From a virus: a stretch of DNA of 33,716 bases. The notes under the pieces are model-generated. The model worked only from the letters and a program-made list of their open reading frames with translations. It was not told the origin of the DNA and did no database searches. The position numbers and the translations under genes were made by a program. The DNA lies in the IMG/VR virus record IMGVR_UViG_3300043446_000712, positions 1 to 33,716 of that record; one strand, 5' to 3'. Below, piece after piece: positions 26,301 to 32,241 of the stretch (its first letter is position 1; each line of letters opens with the position of its first letter).

Positions 26301-27435
26301 CAAGAGCAGACTTTAAGGCGTTAGCTCCTTCAGATGCATTGATTCCACCTTCTCTCATAGCTGTTAAATAGAGAGCAAGGTCTTGTACATTTCCGCCTAA
26401 CCCCTTAATAACTGGTCCAGCTTTTGGAATTGCTTCTACAAGATCATTAAGAGTTGTTGAAGTTTGATTTTCAACTGCGTTTAAAAAGTTAATTGATTGT
26501 GTTAATTCTTCTGTATTTGATTTAAATGCTGATTGTATTGCTAGAGTAGCCTTCATTGCTTCTTGACGATCTACTTCTCCAAGTACTGCTAAACGAGTTG
26601 TTTCTTTAACTGAACTTAATAATTCATTGCCAGTTTTTCCAGTTGCAGCAATATCAGCAGCAAGACTTATTGTTTCTGTAAAATTAACTCCCATTGTTGC
26701 TGAAAGTTCTTTTGCAGTCTGTGCAACTTCTTTTCGAATTTTTCCAAGTTCTTGTGATGAAGTACCAGCAACATCGCCATAAACTTTAGTTAAACGTGTT
26801 AATTCTTGATCTGCTTGTTTAAATGCGTCTGCTGCTGCTTTGCCAAATGCTGCAAGTGGTAATGTTAAACCTACTGTTAACTGACGTCCTGCCCATTGAG
26901 TATTTTTACCCCAGTTAATAAGTTGAACTCCGCCATCTTGAATTACTTTATTCATTATCTGAAGTTCCTGCTTCAGCAATGCCGCTTTATTTTTTGTTAA
27001 ATCTAAACCTCTTGGAATATGAACATTATATTGCATTAACCCCTGGGCATTTCTACCTAGGGGTTGCATAACAGCATTTTGTAATTGGACTTGTTGTTTA
27101 GCTAAGTCTCTAATCAATCCGCCAGTTGTTCTTGTGTGATCCTGATATACTCTAAAATAGTCTTTAAGTTTTAATCTGCCGCTGTCTAGGTTACGACCAA
27201 ACTTTTCTACATCTGATGTTAGGCTGACGAAATGTGTAGAAAATTGCCCAGTCTTGAGCATTGTTTCTTTAAACATTGCATTAGTGGCATCTATTTGTCC
27301 AGCTAAAGCTCTGTTCGCACCAGCAAATTCTTGCTGTAATCTAGATAGGCTGGTTGTAACTCGTTGCACATCTGCAATGAGATTTGAAAAATCAGAATTA
27401 GCAACTATACTAGTTACTATTTTTTCGTCAGCCAT
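20338..27435 (-). CDS. Tape measure protein (2365 residues)
   Basis: This is the longest gene. The first 190 residues are coiled coil. Residues about 190-520 match the TP901-type core (ADQELTRLTKVYGDVAGTSSQELGKIRKEVAQTAKEL; MREGGINASEGANALKSAL). Hydrophobic segments lie near 535-575 and 1480-1560. Three copies of a D-x-x-(P/A)-x-L-x-x-GE-x-V motif occur: PAMLTPGEFVIRR (about 930), PAYLSDGEYVIRA (about 2235) and AQLHKGEAVLPEN (about 2305). Gly-rich PGY-x-RGG linkers flank an unrecognised globular stretch at about 980-1390. A charged coiled coil with Ala/Lys/Glu repeats lies at 1850-1990. It sets tail length and is ejected with DNA; at the usual 0.15 nm per residue the tail would be near 350 nm. 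It follows the chaperone frameshift pair. Confidence 0.93.
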   Translation of the reverse strand: MADEKIVTSIVANSDFSNLIADVQRVTTSLSRLQQEFAGANRALAGQIDATNAMFKETMLKTGQFSTHFVSLTSDVEKFGRNLDSGRLKLKDYFRVYQDHTRTTGGLIRDLAKQQVQLQNAVMQPLGRNAQGLMQYNVHIPRGLDLTKNKAALLKQELQIMNKVIQDGGVQLINWGKNTQWAGRQLTVGLTLPLAAFGKAAADAFKQADQELTRLTKVYGDVAGTSSQELGKIRKEVAQTAKELSATMGVNFTETISLAADIAATGKTGNELLSSVKETTRLAVLGEVDRQEAMKATLAIQSAFKSNTEELTQSINFLNAVENQTSTTLNDLVEAIPKAGPVIKGLGGNVQDLALYLTAMREGGINASEGANALKSALASLINPTDKAVSKFKGFGIDLLGIVSKNAGNTTQTLFALQAALDKLNPLQKQQAIEQLFGKFQYSRLNALFENLGRQGSQTLQVLDLMKASASELEAVAGRELAAVTESASGRYKRAVESLKAEMAGVGDQFLDIGTKLINVLTKIIDFAQKLPDPIKKIIAFGGAFTAIIGPVIMLTGVLANFFGYIIKGLGHFKALFKGAEGFKLLTPEIMAARAASSQLADEFYSDAMAADTLRLAIEKLNQDLILLQKNATNISKTGSTTGQIISTIAGNPIMTMGGPRMVDPSHPLLGGESRAAAHLNPRDPRNPSTIFGLTMQPIPVNRTIGKSPQILMENRLPGIEGLTEVGGVSTGVVAGEHARYAALMATLGVQSRQEIEQLKKVIGLGGQVSKEFIDTFDDILPITQKLTQNAAAQSAAIVADLKAGKLNVEQARAAIISVNADLERMMGVQVTQYAASRGRTIDLTKAPLIDQPVVDVQGKPNLRGMYRQGIFGDVMSAVGRATRTRTMGGPYSIETTKPIQRNMGGGVFYNNGDQVPGPNINADVVPAMLTPGEFVIRRDVAQQDPEGMRLLNEGQAVVVPVQRNVGGVIPLLRALQIRRNSISGLRAAGQRSGRQAYSPQAFNFESMSRSSRRGGTLLPSLQQRGYLTEEELSSLSGMIGAHGVSRRFLRNIGSRTSQGSYPTSRFEDIFNRFTLTGSFTPTGRSRKDVQRYIEQGRIAQVLPGSVVHIAGDLNTKVASGTAVRSDFAGLQLYQMTNLLDFLASRGVPTGLARRIAQTAAEKLKNNLPSKGINEHVWSKSIERAEQSAIIQHSNELASYASPFAANSGGMIPGYARGGSFQASSYLYRRALAEGNLRPNVLPKSYLLKALGAKFSTRPGGKGYQITGLPTNPNLKMFANMGLSPQGQKVLYNELVDRVASMKPQTLDRNVKKGFGKHDIDTLWGSTVGFLDVNKLSNPNDKLIIKDFKERTGRMQMGMPQSVVEQLFGKRKLNRGGAVPGYRRGGGIVNPRRFVYGDNIDWSRTPFGMGYGIRQPQTVAPQAASFNPRSGGSSMMGGLIMSTLGYMGGQALGSNFGATGSMLGGIAGSMLAPGLMGGFGQADYTQKLNKSVVANQQWAKSATAAASQGKTWGRVLSMLAGGLTKTNLIIGGVTAAVMIGISQYKKYQESQARLASSFGMTSEQAKKAGFTYVDLNSKIKEAIEASKALAERNRLIYESLTLANTPLNITIEQYRKLKEQVKSTMPDIIENINKMNSVQAKDYAVRLKAQFISYGDTVEEATQKVYALFAVSNKTFMAGAAIGQKAFADIKTAADAAASSIESYNKAAANKSMSGKVLASAADTAVKSIENAIQATIKASKDPMSYYDAMNQTLSEINSKVSSQANLSDDVIRSISSQNAELGNVLNKTDTIVSMWAKYQLLLKGVNIDLSLLNSAQAIAVNNAVQLVTKSVGESLTGSGGVLSDESTKLKTKEAQYKRLEAAARGEKVQAQINRRDRIKYLEEEIAKINEAADARKKALQEEAEDQDINLEIQKKRLDYQQKLASGDMAGAAKAQLELQQLTNRQQKTLTERQIEDKRAADVAPLQAEIDRLNKAASDIADKSALAAESMASLAKEIATLKSTIADVTNSILAIVLGKMFDPNFENTPAGKAAYAALKKTLGDTGNVPAGYKEPPKPQLDTSKGAPGPSQAAQYQAQGAAVTATAQGQQMYNVVAGAIEKGLANNPLVVTAKEVIVNTGAGPTNADLKVGQSTLKQILLQKGNSPEYTEKQLVSKKLDGLVIADIIKYYKLVAGNTFSYNGVTYQVDRSYNSGWGASGSVKKAMGGIIKHYGPGGNVSGPGTSTSDSIPAYLSDGEYVIRASSVDKYGKGFFDVLNAQKFVGGGYINPSYMSNIKMPSFDNGIDYLYNDTIAQLHKGEAVLPENMNPWNPNARDPIGGSINISNSFTVNAAPGMDTDALVNKVAAKVEEATNRAMVKAGRSRSI

Positions 27436-27447
27436 CTATATTACTTT

Positions 27448-28109
27448 TTACTCCTTAGAGTATCCAAGTCCCATTCCAACTCCGAATCCAGCTTCTTCAG
27501 CTACTTGACCTTGTAAAGAAACAACATCATCAGTTGATGCGTTTATTCCCATGGCCCTCAATCGAATGTCTTCAAAGGTTGGACCTTTTTCTTCTTTCTC
27601 ATCATCTCTAATGTCGACTCCTTGAAGAGATGCTAAGAATATTCTATTTTCTTTTTCTTCCTTTTGCATTGATTCTATCGTTTGCAAAAGCTCTGGCATT
27701 GATATGCTTTCCTCTAATTCTTGGTAATTTTTCCAAGATCCTAAAAGAAATACTTTACCTAATAGAGCGGCTAGGTCTAGTTCTGACCAGCCAGAACCGC
27801 TGCCGCTACTAGGTTTGGGTCGTCAAGTTTGATTCCCCCACATACTTCAAGAATTCTATTGATAGTAGGTACATCTAGAGCTTCCTCTAGTTTATCTCTA
27901 TCTTTAGTAAGTTCTGGAAGTTGTGTTTCTAAAGCAATCGCACATGCATCGATCAAAACGCTTAATGATTCATCTTCAGTCGTTGCTTCAGAAGCCTTAT
28001 TCATTGCTGCCATAAATTTACGCAGCTGTTTAATTGATAATGGTTTCAACTGTACTGTTGAACCGTTTTGTAGTTTAATATCTTCTACGTCATATACTGT
28101 AGTAGCCAA
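27448..28109 (-). CDS. Tail assembly chaperone GT fusion, made by -1 frameshift
   Basis: The product is predicted to read 99 residues in the G frame (28109-27813), slip back one base at CCCAAAC, and continue 121 residues to the stop at 27448, giving 220 residues. After the slip the sequence is PSSGSGSG, a flexible linker, then WSELDLAALLGKVF and a charged helical T domain (MPELLQTIESMQKEEKENRIF...). The T frame has no start of its own that would include the protein-like WSELD segment, although an internal ATG at 27699 exists. In many siphophages GT binds the tape measure while G coats it during tail assembly. The gene order (tube, chaperones, tape measure) is exactly as expected. Confidence 0.85.
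27766..27807 (-). promoter_or_regulatory. Two-tier RNA structure downstream of the slippery site
   Basis: Outer arms AGCGGC (27807-27802) and GCCGCT (27771-27766) enclose an inner hairpin GTTCTG/CAGAAC (27785-27780 and 27797-27792). The outer stem begins five bases after CCCAAAC, the spacing typical for frameshift-stimulating structures. The inner hairpin ends next to the zero-frame stop codon. Confidence 0.5.
27777..28109 (-). CDS. Tail assembly chaperone G
   Basis: This 110-residue protein is the zero-frame chaperone product, ending at TAG 27777. It is helical and acidic (SIKQLRKFMAAMNKASEATTEDESLSVLIDACAIAL), as is usual for the family. The start is TTG at 28109, decided by a near-perfect AAGGAGG five to six bases upstream. 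It follows a promoter and terminator after the tail tube gene. Helical content, position before the tape measure, and the frameshift signal near its 3' end agree on the role of coating the tape measure during tail tube polymerisation. Confidence 0.85.
   Translation of the reverse strand: MATTVYDVEDIKLQNGSTVQLKPLSIKQLRKFMAAMNKASEATTEDESLSVLIDACAIALETQLPELTKDRDKLEEALDVPTINRILEVCGGIKLDDPNLVAAAVLAGQN
27813..27819 (-). other. -1 programmed frameshift slippery site CCCAAAC
   Basis: In the G frame the bases read C CCA AAC, an exact X-XXY-YYZ heptamer, 11 codons before the zero-frame stop. The -1 frame is closed by TGA just upstream (in CTT GAC) and is open from there through the T domain to 27448, so this is the only well-formed heptamer in the usable overlap. 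Confidence 0.85.
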
Positions 28110-28126
28110 TTTATCCTCCTTGGATA

Positions 28127-28143
28127 GTTATAATCATTATAAC
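28127..28143. repeat. Perfect 17-base palindrome containing the -10 box
   Basis: GTTATAAT-C-ATTATAAC has eight-base arms around one base. It holds TATAAT on both strands, so it could be a protein-binding site, a two-way -10 element, or both. Confidence 0.6.
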
Positions 28144-28164
28144 AAATACATTTTATTAATACAA
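28136..28164 (-). promoter_or_regulatory. Promoter for chaperone and tape-measure genes
   Basis: TTGTAT (28164-28159), a 17-base spacer, and TATAAT (28141-28136) preceded by TGt on the minus strand. The start would be near 28129, giving a short leader with AAGGAGG before the TTG start of G. It lies directly after the tail-tube terminator. Confidence 0.65.
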
Positions 28165-28167
28165 GCA

Positions 28168-28196
28168 CAAAACCCCCATAAAATATGGGGGTTTTG
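28168..28196 (-). terminator. Intrinsic terminator after the major tail protein
   Basis: A perfect 13-pair stem (CAAAACCCCCATA with its complement) closes a three-base loop. T4 stretches lie at the stem ends, so it may work on either strand. It lies 17 bases after the tube gene stop. Confidence 0.8.
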
Positions 28197-28212
28197 CAAT
28201 AACTTAAATTAA

Positions 28213-28935
28213 TTAAGCGAGTACACGATCAATAATCTTGCCGTATTCTGCGCCTGCGTAGCGGGCGTCTGGGAGAAGACGGAATGTTACTGGGAATGTA
28301 GTTGGTGTGTTACGAGCAAGTGTGAACTGGCTCTGTTGAACAGAGAGAACACGACGAGCATAATATACACGCTCAGTTGTTGCTGAAACCTCAGCAGCTG
28401 TGCTATCCAAAGCAAATGTTGGAGCTTGTCCAACTGCGAATAGTTGACGCTCTGTTGGGAATGCTCCGAGAGCACCTGCTTCAAATCCTAGTGTAAGGTC
28501 TTTGTCGCCTGCGCTTGTTGCGCCTTTTGTTGGATAAAGATCTGTTGAAGCAGATCCATCCTTCTTAAGTGTTGAAGCTCCCTGTCCGAAAACAGTGAGG
28601 GTATTCTGTAGCGTTCCTTCTGTCATTTCAGTCATAATCATGACCTGCATAGCAGACTTGAAAAGCTTTGCAGCATCAAGAAGCTGATCTACAGTAACAT
28701 CTTCATATGTTGGGTTATAAGTGATCTGAAGACCATTGTTTGTAAAACCAACGTTACGAACTTTTGTAGTAGCAGCATCCAAAGTTGTTGCAGCAGATGT
28801 ACGAGCAGCAAGAGTAATACCTCCAGACGGAACGTCTAGAAGATTCTCAACGTATGCGTTATCTGTTGAATCCTTAACGGAAATATAAACTGGTGCAGCA
28901 CCGACGATAATATTCTTAGCATTATTAAATGCCAT
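28213..28935 (-). CDS. Major tail tube protein
   Basis: This 240-residue protein is beta-rich and Ala/Thr/Val-rich, with a tube-protein-like start (NNAKNIIVGAAPVYIS) and a C-terminal strand series (FPVTFRLLPDARYAGAEYGKIIDRVLA). It sits between the tail terminator and the chaperone pair, the standard place. The ribosome site is a full AGGAGGT. Base composition is visibly richer in G+C than the flanking tail genes, as in the capsid gene, which fits a very highly expressed product. A strong terminator follows. The 106-base gap upstream holds no clear promoter or gene. Confidence 0.88.
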   Translation of the reverse strand: MAFNNAKNIIVGAAPVYISVKDSTDNAYVENLLDVPSGGITLAARTSAATTLDAATTKVRNVGFTNNGLQITYNPTYEDVTVDQLLDAAKLFKSAMQVMIMTEMTEGTLQNTLTVFGQGASTLKKDGSASTDLYPTKGATSAGDKDLTLGFEAGALGAFPTERQLFAVGQAPTFALDSTAAEVSATTERVYYARRVLSVQQSQFTLARNTPTTFPVTFRLLPDARYAGAEYGKIIDRVLA

Positions 28936-29041
28936 CTTTTTCTACCTCCTAATTTTAAAAATTAAATTGTTAGGCTGGCTAGGCCCTTTCCTCTTTCCTC
29001 TATGTCCAATTTTAGAGTATGAGGGGTCAAAAGGCAAACTA

Positions 29042-29557
29042 TTATAGATATCTGCCAGACGAGTCTGTATTGCGTGAGTATTTGACCTCAAGAATTATAT
29101 CTGCTGAAAAGAAGCCCTGAAGCTCATCCGAAGGAGACGTTGGGGACATGTCGGCAACGTATATGCTGTGTATTTTAAATTTTTCGCTATTAAATCCAGG
29201 ATGCCTATTAATATCTTTTGCAGCATCGTCCATTCTACGAAATTCGTCTATCATAAAGTTTCTTATCTCATTAATTTCAGAAACATCTGTTGAATATACA
29301 GTAAAAAGAATTTGTTCATTACAGATAAGCCATAAAGTATCATAAGATACTCCTATCTTGTCATAAACAATATGCTTTTTGCCGCTTAAAAATTGACTCA
29401 TATCTGGTTGTTGTTGTACTGGTAATATTGGGATTATATTTTCTCCAAGATTATCGCTATAGTATTTATCCTCATCGAATATGCCAGCCAATTTTAATTT
29501 AGCCCAAAGATATTTGCGAAGTTCAAGCATAGAATCTAATTTATAATTTACTGTCAT
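29042..29557 (-). CDS. Tail terminator-like protein
   Basis: This 171-residue protein has an N-terminal helix (SMLELRKYLWAKLKLAGIF), then IIPILPVQQQPD, a strand pair around ILFTVYSTD, a long helix (VSEINEIRNFMIDEFRRMDDAAKDIN) and a final strand IILEVKY. This alpha/beta order fits the gpU-like tail terminators, which cap the tube and join it to the head. It overlaps the upstream gene as ATGA and precedes the tube gene, as expected. Named from pattern and position; another neck protein is possible. Confidence 0.65.
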   Translation of the reverse strand: MTVNYKLDSMLELRKYLWAKLKLAGIFDEDKYYSDNLGENIIPILPVQQQPDMSQFLSGKKHIVYDKIGVSYDTLWLICNEQILFTVYSTDVSEINEIRNFMIDEFRRMDDAAKDINRHPGFNSEKFKIHSIYVADMSPTSPSDELQGFFSADIILEVKYSRNTDSSGRYL

Positions 29558-30333
29558 AGTGATGCTCCGAATGCTGCAGTCAGAGCAGCGTCTGCTTGAA
29601 TTGATATTGTATTTGGATTAAATGAATATTTAATAGTTTTAATATCTGATGGTATACTTAATGCTCTTGACATAGACCTATTAAATAGTTGTTGAAATCC
29701 AGATTTTTTTATTGATAGATTAACTAAATTAGATTTAAAAAATCTAGAATATGTCATCATAAATGAATTTTTAACACCCGTTCCTCCTGGTCTCCTGACC
29801 GTTACAGAGGCTCCTTCTGGCATAAAGACCTTGTAACCATTAGTCTCAAATACAAGGCGCTTAGAATGGCGTGGAGCAATTTTAAGAGGCATTCCAGCTT
29901 CCATCACTGCTGCTTTATTTACAAATACATGTCTACGATTACCTTCTGATTTAGCAAATGTTTTAGAAGGCAAAAATTCATAAGAAATAGAAAATCCTAG
30001 GCCTTCTGAATTTAATTTATTAAATTTAAATAGTCTTGATCCAGGATTTCCTGTTTGATCCCACTCGTAGACATGATGTAAAGATCTGGGTTTAACTCTA
30101 GCTTGTGAGTCTATAAATTCTCCAAGATCTTTTTCTATTTGATTAAATATAACTTCTTTAAATTTATTTTTGAATGCAATATTTGAAGTTAGTTTACTTA
30201 TAACCTCTACATTATAGTATACGTAGGCAGATATTTGAGCTACAAGGCTTTCTTTTATTACATCGCCCTTTGACCTTGTCATTAATTTTTTTAGACCACT
30301 AGAAGCCTGAATTAATGGTAGATTATATTCCAA
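29554..30333 (-). CDS. Neck / tail-completion protein (HK97 gp10-like place)
   Basis: This 259-residue basic protein starts with TTG at 30333 (GGAG about ten bases upstream). It has an N-terminal helical half and a beta-rich half with SLHHVYEWDQTGNPGSRLFKF and a basic RPGGTGVKNSF segment. Its place between head closure and tail terminator is the usual place of the gp10-like completion protein. It is longer than the typical member (about 110-150 residues). The assignment is from context. Confidence 0.6.
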   Translation of the reverse strand: MEYNLPLIQASSGLKKLMTRSKGDVIKESLVAQISAYVYYNVEVISKLTSNIAFKNKFKEVIFNQIEKDLGEFIDSQARVKPRSLHHVYEWDQTGNPGSRLFKFNKLNSEGLGFSISYEFLPSKTFAKSEGNRRHVFVNKAAVMEAGMPLKIAPRHSKRLVFETNGYKVFMPEGASVTVRRPGGTGVKNSFMMTYSRFFKSNLVNLSIKKSGFQQLFNRSMSRALSIPSDIKTIKYSFNPNTISIQADAALTAAFGASL

Positions 30334-30751
30334 TGTTCTGGTTCTCCGATCTTTTTATTACTGAGTTGTAGGATATGACATTTCCAAAGCCGTCCGTTAC
30401 TGGGGTACTTCCAATTACTTCAAATACAGTAGGTGTATCTGATGGGTAATTTAATTCTACCCAAATTGGATTATTTTTTGAATCTCTAATATTTGTAATT
30501 TTTTCTCTATATGTTAAACGCTGTATAGTTCTAATTTGAAGAATTTCTTCATTTGTATATTTTGTTCCATATGACTGAATACTATTTGTTCGTGTAGAAG
30601 ATGAATTACTAATTACTCCTTTAGCAGAGCAATCTACAGTTTTATAATAAATCCATTCTTTTACAATGGCTCCAGTATCTGGATCTTGTAATTCTGTTTG
30701 TCTATAGACATCCATCTTCATAGACAAAACGGAGTCTATAAGATCTATCAT
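30323..30751 (-). CDS. Head closure-like protein
   Basis: This 142-residue protein reads as a small beta-barrel: MKMDVYRQTELQDPDTGAIVKEWIYYKTVDCSAKGV, then LTYREKITNIRDSKN...WVELNYPSDTPTVFEVIGSTPVTD. The start pattern (VYR...DPDTGAIVKEW) is that of SPP1 gp16/HK97-class closure proteins that plug the connector. It overlaps the adaptor gene as ATGA. Confidence 0.65.
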   Translation of the reverse strand: MIDLIDSVLSMKMDVYRQTELQDPDTGAIVKEWIYYKTVDCSAKGVISNSSSTRTNSIQSYGTKYTNEEILQIRTIQRLTYREKITNIRDSKNNPIWVELNYPSDTPTVFEVIGSTPVTDGFGNVISYNSVIKRSENQNIGI

Positions 30752-31737
30752 ATAACAACCATAGTGGTAAGAACATATGGATATAGCAATTGATCTGCAT
30801 ATGCATTACCAGTTCCCTTATATGCGTCTGATGAGTATTCGAAATCCCAATCGAATGTAGAAAGGCTTTTAACATATTTATTTGTCCAGACTTTGTCTTT
30901 AGCAAAGTAATCTCCAATTAGTTGAATGCATGCTTGCTCAACATTATCTGGAACTTCTGACCATCCGAATTTTCCAGCAACTTTATATCTAGTGTCTTTT
31001 CTAAATGCTCCATTTCCACCATAATCATTTATAGTTGGGGGAACCATTCCATTAGCAGTATAAACTGTATTATCCAAAGAATCTGTTCTGTCTACTCTTA
31101 ATCCGAATCCTGTTTCTGAAATAATTGGATCGAATATCCAATTATTTTCATCATTAATATTATCTACTAAAAGTAAATCATTTCCATATAATTCATGAAG
31201 TGTATCTAATTTAAATGGAAGTGGAAGAATATCAGACCCAGAACCATAAGCTATTTGAACATCATCATATAGATAAAAGTTTTGTCCAGTATGATTTTCA
31301 ATTACTTTTCTTGCATATTTTTCTGCCATGATTAATTCATGGTATGATTTATAGTTTGGATCCGACGGATCTGTGGCTATACCTAGATCTTCTACTACTT
31401 CTGATAATGATGCGTATGGGGTTACTACGTCTACAAATGTATCGTGGCTAGCCCCAGAAGAACTAATTGTATATTTCCATTTTAATTTTAAATTTTTATT
31501 TCTATCTGTTAATGCATATGGTATGTTAATTTCATAAGATCCAGGATCTACTTCTGATTTTGTAGCAGGAAGATTAGATGATACTGGTGTAGATGGACTT
31601 ATAGATGGTACTACCGCTGGATCTTGAGTAATATCATATATATCTACAAGTACTGTAGAGTCAGCATCTACTATTTGTCCGCCCCAAAATATTTTTGTTT
31701 TTGCTGGTGCGTAACTATTCTTATATACCTCTGCCAT
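30748..31737 (-). CDS. Head-tail adaptor protein with an extra N-terminal domain
   Basis: This 329-residue protein has two parts. The last two thirds include YASLSEVVEDLGI, helix HELIMAEKYARKVIENHTGQNFYLY and the motif YKVAGKFGWSEVPDNVEQACIQLIGDYFAKDK, which matches the gp6-type adaptors that dock on the portal. The first about 105 residues form a separate beta-rich domain (TKIFWGGQIVDADSTVLVDIYDI...GSYEINIPYAL...LKLKWKYTIS), resembling an Ig-like module. Usual adaptors are 100-200 residues, so the N-terminal part is an addition. The ribosome site is weak; it starts nine bases after the previous stop. Confidence 0.7.
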   Translation of the reverse strand: MAEVYKNSYAPAKTKIFWGGQIVDADSTVLVDIYDITQDPAVVPSISPSTPVSSNLPATKSEVDPGSYEINIPYALTDRNKNLKLKWKYTISSSGASHDTFVDVVTPYASLSEVVEDLGIATDPSDPNYKSYHELIMAEKYARKVIENHTGQNFYLYDDVQIAYGSGSDILPLPFKLDTLHELYGNDLLLVDNINDENNWIFDPIISETGFGLRVDRTDSLDNTVYTANGMVPPTINDYGGNGAFRKDTRYKVAGKFGWSEVPDNVEQACIQLIGDYFAKDKVWTNKYVKSLSTFDWDFEYSSDAYKGTGNAYADQLLYPYVLTTMVVI

Positions 31738-31746
31738 TTAATTGGC

Positions 31747-32142
31747 TTAGTTGTAGAACTCCTGTACTTCTGTTGGAGTTGCTAATACAAAGCCTTCCTC
31801 CTTATCAAAAATTGCTTGGGCTGTATCTTTGTCCATAGCAACAAATGGATGTTCTTTTGTAAAACGATTTCCCATAATTTCATAACTATAATTTGGGCGA
31901 ATCATTTTTACAAGAACCATATCTTCCTTATTAACCGCCTTTGGTGCCGCCTTTGGTAAAGTTTCATTCATTTCTTTTTCTTCTTCCTCTATTCCTTTGG
32001 CTTTCTTATAGATAGCCCAGGTTACGCCTTCTTCTGACAAAGCAGCAATAATATCTTTTTTACCGCCAAGTCCTTGAATATCTACTGCAAAATCTTCCGC
32101 AATTTGCTTCAACTCTGCAACTTTTAATGTATCAAATGACAT
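31747..32142 (-). CDS. Head-region protein with SAP/Rho-N-like domain
   Basis: This 131-residue protein begins with TLKVAELKQIAEDFAVDIQGLGGKKDIIAALSE (residues 5-37), the helix-turn-helix pattern of the Rho-N/SAP/HeH group that binds nucleic acid. A charged linker (EEEEKEMNETLPKAAPKAV) leads to a compact C-terminal part (VLVKMIRPNYSYEIMGNRFTKEHPFVAMD). Such proteins are often encoded beside the capsid gene. It may be a small head protein that contacts DNA. AAGGAG is well placed, and a promoter and terminator lie just upstream. Confidence 0.65.
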   Translation of the reverse strand: MSFDTLKVAELKQIAEDFAVDIQGLGGKKDIIAALSEEGVTWAIYKKAKGIEEEEKEMNETLPKAAPKAVNKEDMVLVKMIRPNYSYEIMGNRFTKEHPFVAMDKDTAQAIFDKEEGFVLATPTEVQEFYN

Positions 32143-32168
32143 TAATTTCTCCTTTTATAGGTCAATTA

Positions 32169-32197
32169 ATTATAGCATTGTTGGATTAAAAGGAAAA
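32169..32197 (-). promoter_or_regulatory. Extended -10 promoter for the connector genes
   Basis: TGcTATAAT at 32177-32169 on the minus strand, just after the capsid-gene terminator. The -35 position (TTTTCC) is not consensus and lies in the terminator arm. The start would be near 32162, giving a short leader with AAGGAG. Confidence 0.6.
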
Positions 32198-32222
32198 GCC
32201 CCCAAATTAATGAGGGCTTTTC
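32193..32222 (-). terminator. Terminator after the major capsid gene
   Basis: GAAAAGCCC pairs with GGGCTTTTC (nine pairs, plus one more beyond a mismatch) around a short AT-rich loop. On the minus strand the stem ends CTTTTC and is followed by CTTTTAAT. It lies 20 bases after the capsid stop. Confidence 0.75.
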
Positions 32223-32241
32223 AGCAGATCTAAATCCTAAA

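Noticed and set aside
27448-27699. T chaperone as an independent gene starting at ATG 27699
   Set aside because: Protein-like sequence continues upstream of this ATG in the same frame back to the slippery site, which favours the frameshift product, although a GAGGAAAG lies before the ATG.
27829-28212. 127-residue plus-strand open frame across the chaperone leader
   Set aside because: It lies over chaperone G, its promoter and the terminator; the sequence looks like antisense and no plus-strand gene neighbours it.
28936-29041. Possible promoter before the tail tube gene (TTGACC with a nearby TAAAAT)
   Set aside because: The boxes are only about ten bases apart, and no better -10 lies at the right distance.
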